A DNA stretch of 64,000 nt from Sinohyriopsis cumingii (lineage: Eukaryota; Mollusca; Bivalvia; Unionida; Unionidae). Positions within the stretch are counted from its first letter, which is position 1; each line of letters opens with the position of its first letter. The stretch covers positions 77,373,677 through 77,437,676 of the forward strand of contig CM068827.1 of NCBI GenBank assembly GCA_028554795.2, written 5' to 3'. Shown piece by piece: positions 37,508 through 46,725 of the stretch. A program made the position numbers and the translations under genes. The notes under the pieces are model-generated. The model had not been told where the DNA came from, did no database searches, and was given only the letters and a program-made list of their open reading frames with translations.

Positions 37508-40500
37508 ATGAAACGATCCTATTCATTCGAGAAGAAAGAAGAAGAAAAAAGTAAGAGGCAGAAACGTGATCTATCGCCTCGTACCAGGGCTGAAGTCTTG
37601 GCACAAATTCATGCCAGTGATTTTGAAGAGGACATGAGTGAACCAGAATCCGAACACTCTAAACCAAGTTCACCACCCTTAGTCAACCCTGAAAAGTACT
37701 ATTCCATTCGAGAGACGGAAAAGCGCTCCTCTAGAAAATTTAGAACCACGGCTTACAAATACACGGTGAAGTTTAAAGATTTCAAGGCTGAAGTACCGTT
37801 AGAGAAAGCAGAAGGGTTCATCACTGGGGTGTGGGATTCTTTGCTCACTGCACTCAAGCGACAATGTCAACCCAAAGAAGACGATCGCTTGAGACTTTCC
37901 ATACAACACGACCGTTTGAAATCCCCTGTTTGGATCGAGTTTAGCACCCCTGCAGAATTGACCGCTTCCAAAGTCATGGACAAGATTCAACACGTGCAAC
38001 AATCTAATGACCAGTTTGACATCACCGATGGAAAAGCCACACTGGACATGACCATCGTCTCTCCTCCTCAAGGGACTGGACGCAAAAAGATGTTATTGGT
38101 GGACGACCTTCGCAACACCAAAACAAGTCTCGTCCGAATTAACAACCCTGACGACCACATGTGTTTAGCCAGGGCCATCGTGGTGGGACGAACCTATGCC
38201 AACAAGAACGACACGGTAGAATGGAAAAGAACCTGGAAAACTATTCAACGATCCGACCGAGCCAAACAACGAAATGAAGCAGAACTCCTGTTACAACAAG
38301 CCGGACTGTCCAAAGACACACCCTGTGGCATTCCTGAGATGCAAAAATTGCAAGATGCCCTAGCTCCACGATACACATTGAAAGTGTACCCTCAAGAAGT
38401 GCGCGGGCCTCTGTTGTTTCGAGGGAAAGACTTTAAGGACGGAAAATACATTCATGTCTATTATACGATGATCATTTCGATACCATTACCAGTATCACTG
38501 CATTCCTGGGATACGGTTATTACTGTGAGAAATGTGACCATGGTTATAATAATCGACAGCAACACACGCATTGTGTATTGAAATGCTCAGGATGTTTGGC
38601 CTCTCCACCCTGTCTGAGCGAAGGACCAGTGCCTTGTTCAACTTGTCTGCGCACGTTTGTCAGCCCTACCTGTTACCAACAACATCTGAAGACGCAAGGT
38701 TCACAGCAGAAATGTGCTTGTCAACTCCTGAGATTGTGCCCTACGTGTGGACAAGGCATACGTACCAATACTGCCAAGGCACACGTATGTCGAGGAAAGA
38801 AAAAATGTCACATTTGTCACCACATCGTGGACTTGGAACGCCAATGCTACGTGCAAAAATACCAACCTCCACCAGAGAAAGAGGACGGTCACAAGAAGAA
38901 AGGCAATTTCATCTTTTTTGATTTCGAACGCATGCAAGAGACCGGTATTCACATTCTTAATTTCTGCGTGGCTCATCGAGCGTGCGAGAAGTGCATTCAG
39001 GAACCTATCTTCAGTCATTGCCCTCACTGTAGCAAGATTCCCGGAGGGCGTGAAAAAATCTTTCGAGGACCGAACACGTTAGCCGATTTTGCCCAATGGG
39101 TTTTAGACCCCATCGACAAGACGTGGAGCCAAGATGACATCGAACGTTACGGAGATTGTCATCGTCATGCCACAGTGATGGCTCACAATTTCTCCGGATA
39201 CGATGGACAGTTTCTTTTGAGATACTATACGGAACAAGGCACCGAGCGTCCTAAAGTGACTTTGAACGGAGCCAAAATCATTTTCATGCAAGTGGGACAA
39301 GTACAGTTTAAAGATTCGATGAGCTATTTGGCCATGCCTTTGAGTCGAATGCCTAAAACGTTTGGAATGACAGAAATGGCTAAAGGGTACTTTCCACACT
39401 TTTTCAATACGGAAGCCAATTAACACGCCGTTCTACCCCATTTACCTGAGGCTCACTATTACGACCCCGACAACATGCGTACCGAACAACGAGAAGCTTT
39501 CTACGCTTGGTACCAGGCTCACGCCTCGGACCCTTTCGACTTTCAGGAAGAAATGTTAAAGTATTGTCGTTCCGACGTGGACATTTTACGGCGTTGCTGT
39601 GGAAAATTTCGAGAACTGTTCATGGAACACGGAGGGGTCGATCCTTTGAAAGAAGCTTGCACCATTGCCAAAAGCGTGTTCCTTAGTGTATCGACAACGA
39701 TTCATGCCTGAAAACACCGTGGCTGTCATCAGTCCTCAAACGACCCACTATGTCAGACGTCAATACTCGGTCAAAGCCCTACGTTGGTTACATTACTTGT
39801 GCGACAAGGAAGACAAGTGGATTCAGCATGCTCGCAACGGAGGGGGCGAAAAGACCATCGGAACGCATTCGGTCGATGGCTGGGACTTAGAAAACCCCAA
39901 GATCGTGTACGAGTTTAACGGTTTCTTATTTCACGGATGTCCCGTCTGTTACCCTGACCGTGGCACTAAAAATCAGTTTTTACAACGAACCATGGAAGAC
40001 TTGTACCAGGACACTTGTCAGCGACGCCTAAAGTTTAAACAGGAAGGATACCAAGTGGTGGAAATGTGGGAACACAAGTACGATCACCGTATAAAAACCG
40101 ATCCCGAGTTTAAACGCCTCGTGGAAAGTTACCAGTTCATGGACCCGCTGAACCCGAGGGATAGTTTGTACGGAGGAAGGACCAATGCCACCTGTTTGCT
40201 GTACCAAGCCGACGAAGAGAAAGGAGAAGAAATCAAATACTTGGACGTGTGTTCGCTGTATCCCTACGTGTGCAAATATTGTCGCTTTCCTGCAGGGCAC
40301 CCACAATTGTTCACGGAACACATCGACCTGATAAACATTCGACAATACGAAGGTCTGATCAAGTGTAAAATTTTGCCTCCCACGAACCTATACCATCCCG
40401 TGTTACCTCACCATTGTCAAGGCAAACTGATGTTTCCCTTGTGCAGTACTTGTGCCGAAACGTGCAACCAAGACCATCCTTGTCAGCACACCCAGGAAGA

Positions 40501-41548
40501 ACGGGCTTTGACGGGAACCTGGGTCAGCGAAGAATTGTTCAAAACTCTGGACATGGGATACCAACTGTTAGAAGTGTACGAAATTTGCCACTTTCCCAAG
40601 ACACAACAATGCCACAAGGGTGACCCCACGCAAAAAGGCATTTTCGCCGACTACGTGGATGCCTTTTTGAAACTGAAGCAAGAAGCCAGCGGCTATCCTT
40701 TCTGGTGTCACACTCCCGAAGACCAAATAAAATTCAAAGAGAAATACAATGAACAAGAAGGCATCACTTTAGATCACATCGAGAAAAACGAAGGCAGGCG
40801 ATCGTTTGCCAAAGTGATGTTAAATTGCTTGTGGGGTAAAATGGCACAACGCCCGTGTTTACCCAAGACGGAATATTTGACAGAACCTTCCCGCTACTTC
40901 CAGATGATTCACGACAAAACCAAATACATGAAACACGTGGACGTCGTTCGAGAGGATTTGATCTTGGTCAATTACGAAGAAGATCTGGACTTTGTACAAG
41001 ACGACCCTTTTGGAAATGTCATCATTGCGGCTTACGTGACAGCCCATGCTCGTTTAAAATTGTACGAAGCTTTAGAACTGTTAGGGGAACGCGTCCTGTA
41101 CTTTGACACGGACAGTTGCATCTACATTCATCACCCGAGTCAACAGCACCCTGACATCGAAGGAGACCGTTTAGGAGCCTGGACAGACGAGCATCCCGAC
41201 GACAAGATTCTAAGTTTCGTCAGTGGCGGTCCCAAAAATTACGGCTACGAATACCGGGACAAACAAGGTGAAGTGCACACGACGTGAAGAGTGAAAGGAC
41301 TGACTCTGAATTATCGTACCAGTCGAGTGGTCAACTTTGGGGTACTGAAAGAAGCCTTGCAATCCGGAGAGGATGAACATTTTAAAGTGACCACCTATCA
41401 ACCGAACAAGATTGTACGTTTACCCACTCACCACATCGTCAGTCGACCCTTGGAAAAAGTCTATCAAATCGTGTACCAGAAGCGAGTGCGACTACCCAAC
41501 CACTTTACTTTGCCGTATGGACACGTTGGTATAAAACATTGGTTGTAA
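37508..41548 (+). pseudogene. Protein-primed DNA polymerase B (pPolB), broken
   Basis: Replicates the element's linear DNA by protein priming. The N-terminal part is basic/acidic with nuclear-type signals, followed by a Cys-rich zinc-binding region (about 38540-38850). The exonuclease motifs are present: Exo I FFDFE (nt 38920), Exo II NFSGYD (39199), Exo III YCRSDVD (39574). Polymerase motifs follow: A YLDVCSLYP (40244), B KVMLNCLWG (40811), C YFDTDS (41105) and KxY GPKNYGY (41234). All key residues are kept. Breaks: frame change near 38460-38467, in-frame TAA at 39421-39423, frame change near 39669-39672, in-frame TGA at 41285-41287. It therefore cannot be read through. Length of about 1,340 codons fits Polinton polymerases. 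TATA 48 nt before the ATG. Confidence 0.95.
41530..41536 (+). promoter_or_regulatory. TATA box for first BIR gene
   Basis: TATAAAA inside the last codons of the polymerase gene, about 36 nt before the ATG at 41572. Confidence 0.6.
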
Positions 41549-41571
41549 GTGGATAGTCACCCACCAGAAGG

Positions 41572-41976
41572 ATGACTTCGCCACAGCAAAAATCGAGTGA
41601 GAAACCCGATGAGAACTCCAAGTTCAAATCCTACCATTTTCCAGTCTTCTTACCTGACTATTGTGATTGTGCCCGTCGATTGGACACGTTTCAGAAATGG
41701 CCTACGGATAGGGAAGGATTACCTTCTTCGCATGTTTTAGCTATAACAGGATTTGTCTACTTGGGACCTGAGTCAGGATTGGGATATGAAGTACAGTGTT
41801 TCGCTTGCGGACTGAAGTTACGAATGGATCTATGTATCTATAAAGATTCAGCTATTTTGGAACATACTCGATGGTCTCCGCACTGCCCTTACCTTTCTAT
41901 GGCCTTTCCACCCATGACATTACGGTACAATGATGACGGTACCTTAGAGACGGTACCTTCCAAAACAAGACATTAA
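41572..41976 (+). CDS. BIR-domain (IAP-like) protein 1, 134 aa
   Basis: A single BIR domain spans about residues 20-110: RRLDTFQKWP, then an AITGFVYLG core and zinc ligands C76, C79, H98 and C105 (VQCFACG ... LEHTRWSPHCPYL). BIR proteins bind caspases or other apoptosis and immune regulators in host cells and insect and mollusc viruses. The spacing between the second Cys and His is 18 residues rather than the usual 16, and the usual Trp in that loop is absent, so peptide binding may differ. There is no RING domain. It lies directly behind the polymerase and 112 bp before a second BIR gene. Open and complete. Family is clear; an anti-apoptotic role is inference. Confidence 0.88.
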   Translation: MTSPQQKSSEKPDENSKFKSYHFPVFLPDYCDCARRLDTFQKWPTDREGLPSSHVLAITGFVYLGPESGLGYEVQCFACGLKLRMDLCIYKDSAILEHTRWSPHCPYLSMAFPPMTLRYNDDGTLETVPSKTRH

Positions 41977-42025
41977 AAACATAAAAAAGGAAAGATGTAC
42001 AAGCTGGAGACTGCATTGCGACTAG

Positions 42026-42034
42026 TATAAAAAG
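42026..42034 (+). promoter_or_regulatory. TATA box for second BIR gene
   Basis: TATAAAAAG 55-63 nt before the ATG at 42089. Confidence 0.65.
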
Positions 42035-42088
42035 GGGCTATGGTTAAGATCGATAGTTCATTGGGACTACCAAGACCGAGCGAACAAG

Positions 42089-42724
42089 ATGAATACTTTC
42101 AGAGAAATACAAAACAAGTTTAGAAAGGCACAATTCAAGTGTGGGGCTTCTGAAGTGGAATGCGATTGTGAGCCTTGCGATGGGTACGATGCTGTACGTT
42201 GTGACCTTAGCGATGCCGTAAAGCATCATGGGAACATTGTTCTCACTACCCCTATCATGGAAAGTGATGTTGTGCGTGTCAAACCTGAGGGATGCGAAAG
42301 CGATGCCACTCGTCCTCTTGGACATTTTACTGGGTTTCGTTTTAAAGGAGGATGTTCACCTTCACGTCTACCCCCCTACGGATGTCATCCAGCCCTGAGC
42401 AAACTCCTACCCATGTCACTCAACCCTCATCGAAACGAACCTGTGAAAGACGAATATTCGTTCCCTGTGCGTTTGTCGGAATACTGCGACTTTGGAAATC
42501 GTCTTCAATCGTTCAAAGGAAAATGGCCTAAGTATCTGGGAGGACCGACCCCCGAAGAATTAGCCAGAGCCGGATTTTTCTACTTGGGCGAAGGAGATAA
42601 AGTCAAGTGCTTCAGTTGCGGTGTGTCACTTCACCACTGGGAACCGCAAGATTCGGCCTACGTAGAACATGCTCGATGGTCACCGAATTGTCATTACTTA
42701 CCCTTAGTGGGACCGAGACACTGA
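42089..42724 (+). CDS. BIR-domain (IAP-like) protein 2, 211 aa
   Basis: The C-terminal BIR domain at about residues 123-205 is canonical: NRLQSFKGKWP, LARAGFFYLGEGDKVKCFSC, then HHWEPQDS and VEHARWSPNCHYL. Zinc ligands are C174, C177, H194 and C201 in the CX2CX16HX6C spacing. The N-terminal 120 residues are Cys-rich with no recognised fold (Cys at 18, 25, 27, 30, 38, 69, 89 and 99). There is no RING or second BIR. It pairs with the shorter BIR gene upstream and probably arose by duplication followed by divergence, or by two captures. Open and complete. Likely acts on host cell-death or innate signalling; that role is inferred from the family. Confidence 0.92.
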   Translation: MNTFREIQNKFRKAQFKCGASEVECDCEPCDGYDAVRCDLSDAVKHHGNIVLTTPIMESDVVRVKPEGCESDATRPLGHFTGFRFKGGCSPSRLPPYGCHPALSKLLPMSLNPHRNEPVKDEYSFPVRLSEYCDFGNRLQSFKGKWPKYLGGPTPEELARAGFFYLGEGDKVKCFSCGVSLHHWEPQDSAYVEHARWSPNCHYLPLVGPRH

Positions 42725-42746
42725 AGTAACTTACCATAATCTGTTC

Positions 42747-43181
42747 ATGGATACTTTACACGAGAACATTCGTGCTTTGCCTGTGGAGTTGAGAGAACTC
42801 ATTTACCGAGAGCTGGTCAAAATACAAGTCAAACGTAAAGAACAATTGCATCCGTTACGTCACCGGTGTTTGAACCACTGGTACCTGAATGCTATAAAAG
42901 GACTGATTCAGTTGAAAGTGTTCCATTGGACAGACATTGATCAACAACCCCCTGGTTTTAAAAAGGATTGGTTTGCTATTGATGATTCTATCTTCTACAA
43001 TGTAAACGTACTGCATCGAATTCCAGAGGAAGAGTTAACGAATTACCGACATCTTTTACACAATGTCAACTTAGTGAAAGAGGAAACTTCTGAACGAATT
43101 GTAATGTGTAAATTAGTGACTAAACGATTTCGATTCGACAATGAATTAAAACTATGTCTGTGCAAACAGTACATTTCTTGA
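42747..43181 (+). CDS. F-box-like accessory protein, tandem copy 1, 144 aa
   Basis: Starts MDTLHENIRALPVELRELIY. The LPxELRExIYxEL stretch at residues 11-23 resembles the start of an F-box (SKP1-binding) helix pair; the rest is not recognised. The first 45 or so codons are almost identical to the next gene, after which the two proteins differ strongly. No clear TATA of its own; the ATG lies 23 nt after the BIR2 stop. Open and complete. If it is a true F-box protein it could recruit a host ubiquitin ligase, but this rests on a short motif only. Confidence 0.65.
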   Translation: MDTLHENIRALPVELRELIYRELVKIQVKRKEQLHPLRHRCLNHWYLNAIKGLIQLKVFHWTDIDQQPPGFKKDWFAIDDSIFYNVNVLHRIPEEELTNYRHLLHNVNLVKEETSERIVMCKLVTKRFRFDNELKLCLCKQYIS

Positions 43182-43214
43182 GTCAGACAAAAGAGGATTT
43201 AGTATGACCTATTC

Positions 43215-43733
43215 ATGGATACTTTGCTAGAGAACATTCGTGCTTTACCTGTGGAATTGAGAGAACGCATTTACCGAGAGCTGGTCAAAATACAAGTCAA
43301 ACGTAAAGAACAGTTGCATCCGTTACGTCACCAGATCTTTAACCACTGGTACCTGAATGGTATAAGAGAACTGATTCGTCAGAAATTGTTTCAGTGGTCA
43401 GACCTTGTTCAATACTTCCATGACCCCGATGATCCACGTGTTGATTATTTTGGTTACTTCGAGATTCACCTACAGCAATACATTGAGGAAGACAAGGTAA
43501 AGGATTACCGACATATTTTACGTGGAATCTACTTAGTGGAAGAGGAAACTTCTAAACGATCTCTGACGTTTCGGTTACAGTATGCAACATTTAAATTCCC
43601 CACTGGAAAACGAAGATCTCTGGCTAGAAAGTACGTGTATTCTTTTCGAAACAAAGAGACTATAAAAACAGGCTGCCATGCCACGACTTTAATCACATGT
43701 AATCCAACAGATTCCGTGGAAGGAACTCAATGA
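43215..43733 (+). CDS. F-box-like accessory protein, tandem copy 2, up to 172 aa
   Basis: Paralogue of the previous gene: the same N-terminus (NIRALPVELRERIYRELVKI), HPLRHQ..NHWYLN, and the later KDYRHIL...LVEEETSKR. The last 25 or so residues (after KETIKTG) overlap another reading frame and may be spurious. No other domain is recognised. The upstream 30 bp resemble those before copy 1 (ACCTATTCATGG against TCTGTTCATGG). Confidence 0.62.
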   Translation: MDTLLENIRALPVELRERIYRELVKIQVKRKEQLHPLRHQIFNHWYLNGIRELIRQKLFQWSDLVQYFHDPDDPRVDYFGYFEIHLQQYIEEDKVKDYRHILRGIYLVEEETSKRSLTFRLQYATFKFPTGKRRSLARKYVYSFRNKETIKTGCHATTLITCNPTDSVEGTQ

Positions 43734-43902
43734 CCATATTCAAACCGTGGATCATTACCATCGATTATTACAAGAACTGTATCCATTCAATTTGGGTCGA
43801 CAAGTGGTGTGTGTCTTAGTGACTTGTTTTCTGGGATTTCGTTTACCAGCCGATTCTTTGTGGACTCTTTACGATCAGTACTTACCACCTCAATGGCCTT
43901 AA
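43678..43902 (+). pseudogene. Small Polinton ORF, broken near its start
   Basis: From the ATG at 43678 the frame meets TAA at 43690-43692, then is open for 69 codons (through IPWKELNDHIQTVDHYHRLL and a hydrophobic VVCVLVTCFLGFRLP) to TAA at 43900. Its composition is protein-like, and its stop overlaps the ATG of the next gene. A TATAAAAA at 43661 is too close to the ATG to serve it in the usual way. Not recognised; low confidence. Confidence 0.4.
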
Positions 43903-44216
43903 ATGGTCACGAAAAACTCCTTTTGCTCAAAGCCTTGCGGTTTCATCTGGATACTTCTCGACCTCTACGGGAAAAAAAGATTCGTCAACTTTTAGCTACC
44001 CAAGACGTGTATAACGATGTGTGTGTAACGTGTGACGTACACCCCCATTGGACAGATGTCCGTGCCAGGAAAGAATGGGATTTTGAGGCTTGGACCCAAG
44101 AAGTGGCCCAGTATGCACGAGAGTTGTTCAAGGAAAAAAGTTACTTTTCAACCTGTGTTAGTGACGGTGCCAGAAGAACCCGTCACCCAGGACAGGACTG
44201 TCGTGGACAGGCCTGA
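43893..44216 (+). CDS. Hypothetical Polinton protein, about 107 aa
   Basis: The ATG overlaps the end of the previous frame. Helical N-terminus (ALNGHEKLLLLKALRFHLDTS), a CVTCDVHPHW stretch, then WDFEAWTQEVAQYARELFKEK. The last 20 or so residues are odd; a neighbouring frame (TVPEEPVTQDRTVVDRP, ending at 44259) looks more protein-like, so a frameshift near 44140 is possible. No family recognised. Confidence 0.45.
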   Translation: MALNGHEKLLLLKALRFHLDTSRPLREKKIRQLLATQDVYNDVCVTCDVHPHWTDVRARKEWDFEAWTQEVAQYARELFKEKSYFSTCVSDGARRTRHPGQDCRGQA

Positions 44217-44259
44217 AAGACCCTTTCGGGAGGACACTTGTGTGTACCCCCTACTATAG

Positions 44260-44479
44260 AACTGGTCAGAACATTACCCAAAACATGTTGTACAGACACT
44301 TGTGTTTATTCCACGTTAATGGTTATCATGTGCCTTTTATCCTTGTACTTAAGCCTTTGGCTTTTATGTATTTTTGTCTTTCGTATTCATGTTTAAAACA
44401 TTCAATAAATGTGTTCTGAAAAAAGTATATAAACTCTTGTCTTGTTTGTTTTCGTGTCACAAGTGACATTTCTCACACT
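44260..44479 (+). promoter_or_regulatory. Intergenic: candidate poly(A) signal and ATPase promoter
   Basis: AATAAA at 44404-44409 could end the upstream transcript. TATATAAA at 44426-44433 lies 47 nt before the ATPase ATG. Confidence 0.55.
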
Positions 44480-45208
44480 ATGGCTACCTCTGCTGTCTCT
44501 GCTCCCTCTTCCTCTACTGTCAAAGTCATCGACGAACACTTAGATCGTGCCAGTTGGGAGGCTTTGTATCTTCGCCATCCCTTTAACATGCTCATTGCTG
44601 GACCTAGCGGTTCAGGCAAAACCGAATTCGTCAAACGTTTGATCGAACATAAACATCATCTGATCGATCGACCACCTCAACGGATCGTGTGGTGTTACAA
44701 AGAGTGGCAATCGGCGTACAGCCTCTTGCGAGAAAGTCAAGGCGATTCCATCGTGTTTGTGGAAGGCATTCCTAAAGAAGACGACGGCATCGTCTCTGAC
44801 TCCCGTCAAACCCATTTGGTCATTTTTGACGACATGTTAGGAGAAGACGAAGAAGAAATTAAACTGTGGTTCACGCGCAAAGGGCATCACCGTAATGCCA
44901 GTGTCGTTTACATCACCCAAAATTTGTTTCAACAAAGTAAAGCCCATCGCACCATCAGTCTCAATGCGCATTACGTGGTCTTGTTTAAAAGCCCTCGAGA
45001 TAAAACGCAAGTGCAAGTCTTAGCCAAACAGTTAGGAACGCCTTGGCTGACTCAGGCGTACGACGATGCCACTCAAACTCCACACTCCTATTTACTCGTC
45101 GATTTGAAACCTACGACCCCCGATGATTTGCGATTTCGTACCCACTTGTTTCACCACTGGTGCCAAGACGGAGGACCTGTCCTGTACACGTCTCCGTCCT
45201 CGACTTAA
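44480..45208 (+). CDS. Genome-packaging ATPase (FtsK/HerA, A32-like), 242 aa
   Basis: P-loop ATPase expected to pump viral DNA into capsids. Walker A is GPSGSGKT (residues 41-48), Walker B HLVIFDDML (112-120), with a sensor-like ITQN motif at about 152 and an arginine-bearing FKSPRDK at about 172. Length fits Polinton ATPases. Full open frame with its own TATA box, so unlike polymerase and capsid genes it shows no break. Function assigned by family. Confidence 0.93.
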   Translation: MATSAVSAPSSSTVKVIDEHLDRASWEALYLRHPFNMLIAGPSGSGKTEFVKRLIEHKHHLIDRPPQRIVWCYKEWQSAYSLLRESQGDSIVFVEGIPKEDDGIVSDSRQTHLVIFDDMLGEDEEEIKLWFTRKGHHRNASVVYITQNLFQQSKAHRTISLNAHYVVLFKSPRDKTQVQVLAKQLGTPWLTQAYDDATQTPHSYLLVDLKPTTPDDLRFRTHLFHHWCQDGGPVLYTSPSST

Positions 45209-45228
45209 TTTCACTCCACAAAAAAATC

Positions 45229-45236
45229 TATAAAAA
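45229..45236 (+). promoter_or_regulatory. TATA box
   Basis: TATAAAAA 38-45 nt before the ATG at 45274. Confidence 0.65.
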
Positions 45237-45273
45237 CCTCAGACCCTTTTCGTCTGTCTCACACAACGTCAAC

Positions 45274-45597
45274 ATGACGTCCCTTCAGTCGCATCTTCCC
45301 GTCAAATTGATTCGTGCCTTGTATGTCATCAGTCGAGAAAAAGATCCACAAACACGAGCTCGTGTCTTAGAAGCTAGTCTCAAAGAAGTCTTACGATGGT
45401 TCACGGTGACGGCACGTCAATTACTCCAAGGAATCATTCAGATTCCTCATCAAACCCAACGCTTTTTCGATCGAAACAAAGTCGCTTTGACCCAACTGGC
45501 CGATCCCCGCATCGACACTCAAACCAAAAAACAAATCATTTTGAAACCTGGAGGGAGCGGTACTCTAGGAGGGGTCATCATTCGCTCTCTCTCTTAA
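45274..45597 (+). CDS. Conserved Polinton small protein (GG-motif family), copy 1, 107 aa
   Basis: Alpha-helical protein of the pattern LIRAL......TRARVLEASLKEV, then RQLLQGIIQIP and KKQIILKPGGSGTLGG. It aligns with the protein at 46272-46658 (conserved leucines, RQ/NVLKG, KK..LV.RGG), so the two are diverged tandem paralogues. The type recurs in Polinton-related elements as far as I recall; role unknown. Its frame ends at 45597 just as the basic frame below becomes protein-like, so an original fusion by frameshift is possible. Confidence 0.65.
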   Translation: MTSLQSHLPVKLIRALYVISREKDPQTRARVLEASLKEVLRWFTVTARQLLQGIIQIPHQTQRFFDRNKVALTQLADPRIDTQTKKQIILKPGGSGTLGGVIIRSLS

Positions 45598-46223
45598 GAT
45601 GGGATCCTAATGCCCCCAAACTCCTCCCCAAGAAAAAAGTCAAACGAAGCCCCAAGAAGAAGAAAAAGACCAGGTCCCCAAGAAGAACTTCTCCAGTGGC
45701 GGGACCCTACTCTTACCAGACACCACCCCGGAAAAAGATAAGAAGCCCCCAGAAAAAGAAACAGAGAAAAAGTCCCCAGAAAAAGAAAAGTCCACAGAAG
45801 AAAACTAGTCGCAAGAGAGGCACTTCGGCCAGGACGCAACCTTACACTCGCAAACCACGACCTGCCACGGCGGTGACTGCGTCTCCAGCAGCTTCACGTT
45901 CATCCATTTCTCCGTTGATGACACCAAGAACTGAAGAGTACTTGGAGACGTTGATCACACCAAGAACTTCTCCGTTGATGACCCCAAAAAGAACTTCCCC
46001 AGTGGCAGGACCCTCCAATTTAGTGGCAGTGGCTGCTGCTCACAAAGTACCTGCTCCCAAAATCAAAGTTCAAGAAAGATCGGGCATGTTACAAAGTTTA
46101 CTGGATTTGTCCAAGCAAGGACTGGCTCAATTTAGTCCGTTGCGTACCCCTGCACGACGTGTCATGCCTGTCCTCAAACTGATACGACGTAAAGACAATC
46201 AGTGGCGACGCGTTCCAGTATAA
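45396..46223 (+). CDS. Highly basic core-like protein (start uncertain)
   Basis: The frame is clearly coding from about 45600. It encodes Lys/Arg/Ser/Pro runs (KKKVKRSPKKKKKTRSPRR, SPQKKK repeats), then RTSPVAGP twice and SPLMTP twice, and ends KLIRRKDNQWRRVPV. Such composition fits a DNA-condensing virion core protein or a protein with many proline-directed phosphosites. The first 65 or so codons overlap the previous gene in another frame and may not be used; no promoter of its own is seen. It may be the frameshifted C-terminal part of the preceding gene. Confidence 0.5.
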   Translation: MVHGDGTSITPRNHSDSSSNPTLFRSKQSRFDPTGRSPHRHSNQKTNHFETWRERYSRRGHHSLSLLRWDPNAPKLLPKKKVKRSPKKKKKTRSPRRTSPVAGPYSYQTPPRKKIRSPQKKKQRKSPQKKKSPQKKTSRKRGTSARTQPYTRKPRPATAVTASPAASRSSISPLMTPRTEEYLETLITPRTSPLMTPKRTSPVAGPSNLVAVAAAHKVPAPKIKVQERSGMLQSLLDLSKQGLAQFSPLRTPARRVMPVLKLIRRKDNQWRRVPV

Positions 46224-46228
46224 AAAAG
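46219..46228 (+). promoter_or_regulatory. TATA box
   Basis: TATAAAAAAG at the end of the basic gene, 44-53 nt before the ATG at 46272. Confidence 0.65.
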
Positions 46229-46271
46229 GCCTGTGACCAAGCTGGGTATCAGTGTTTTGGTGCTCCTGAAG

Positions 46272-46658
46272 ATGTCACCCTCCAGAAAACATCCCTCTTC
46301 TAAACAGCCCCAAGGAAAGAAAAGAAAAGGACTGCCTCCTCGTTTAGTCAAACATGGGGACATGTTATCTGTCCTGTCCAAAGCTTGTCCACCTCTACGA
46401 AAAAAACTCATTCAATCAGCCTCCAAAGAGGTCATCGATACCGTGTGCGAATGTTGTTTGAACGTCTTGAAAGGCACGATCCCTTTGTCCAAACACCAGA
46501 AACAATGCTTAGGCAAACATCGTCACGTTCTTCGCCAAATAGTTCAAAAGAAAATTCCCTTTCGTCAAAAGAAGAAGATGTTGGTCCAACGTGGAGGCAT
46601 TTTACCCCTCTTGTTAGATCCCTTGCTGAAAGGAGTCTTGGGAACCATGTTGGGATGA
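46272..46658 (+). CDS. Conserved Polinton small protein (GG-motif family), copy 2, 128 aa
   Basis: Basic N-terminus (SRKHPSSKQPQGKKRKG), then helices SVLSKACPPLRKKLIQSA, EVIDTVCECCLNVLKG and HRHVLRQIVQKK. It ends with KKMLVQRGGILPLLLDPLLKGVL, a hydrophobic Gly-rich tail typical of this Polinton-associated family. Open, with TATA at 46219. Role unknown. Confidence 0.68.
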   Translation: MSPSRKHPSSKQPQGKKRKGLPPRLVKHGDMLSVLSKACPPLRKKLIQSASKEVIDTVCECCLNVLKGTIPLSKHQKQCLGKHRHVLRQIVQKKIPFRQKKKMLVQRGGILPLLLDPLLKGVLGTMLG

Positions 46659-46671
46659 CTGGTGGGAGCAA

Positions 46672-46680
46672 GATAAAAAG
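46672..46680 (+). promoter_or_regulatory. TATA-like box
   Basis: GATAAAAAG 46-54 nt before the ATG at 46726. Confidence 0.5.
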
Positions 46681-46725
46681 GCCCTCGGAAGTCCCAAGAT
46701 ATCAGAATCGACCCTTGACAACCCC

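Noticed and set aside
38455..38470. Programmed -1 frameshift in the polymerase gene
   Set aside because: No canonical XXXYYYZ slippery heptamer followed by a clear structure, and the gene has three other breaks; decay is simpler.
41572..42724. Full cellular IAP (BIR plus RING)
   Set aside because: No RING cysteine pattern after either BIR domain.
43661..43680. TATA box for the small ORF at 43678
   Set aside because: Only 10 nt separate it from the ATG, so transcription would start after the ATG.
44218..44235. Further histone-type stem-loop after the 43893 gene (AGACCCTTTCGGGAGG)
   Set aside because: Stem does not pair over six bases, and there is no ACCCA or purine box.
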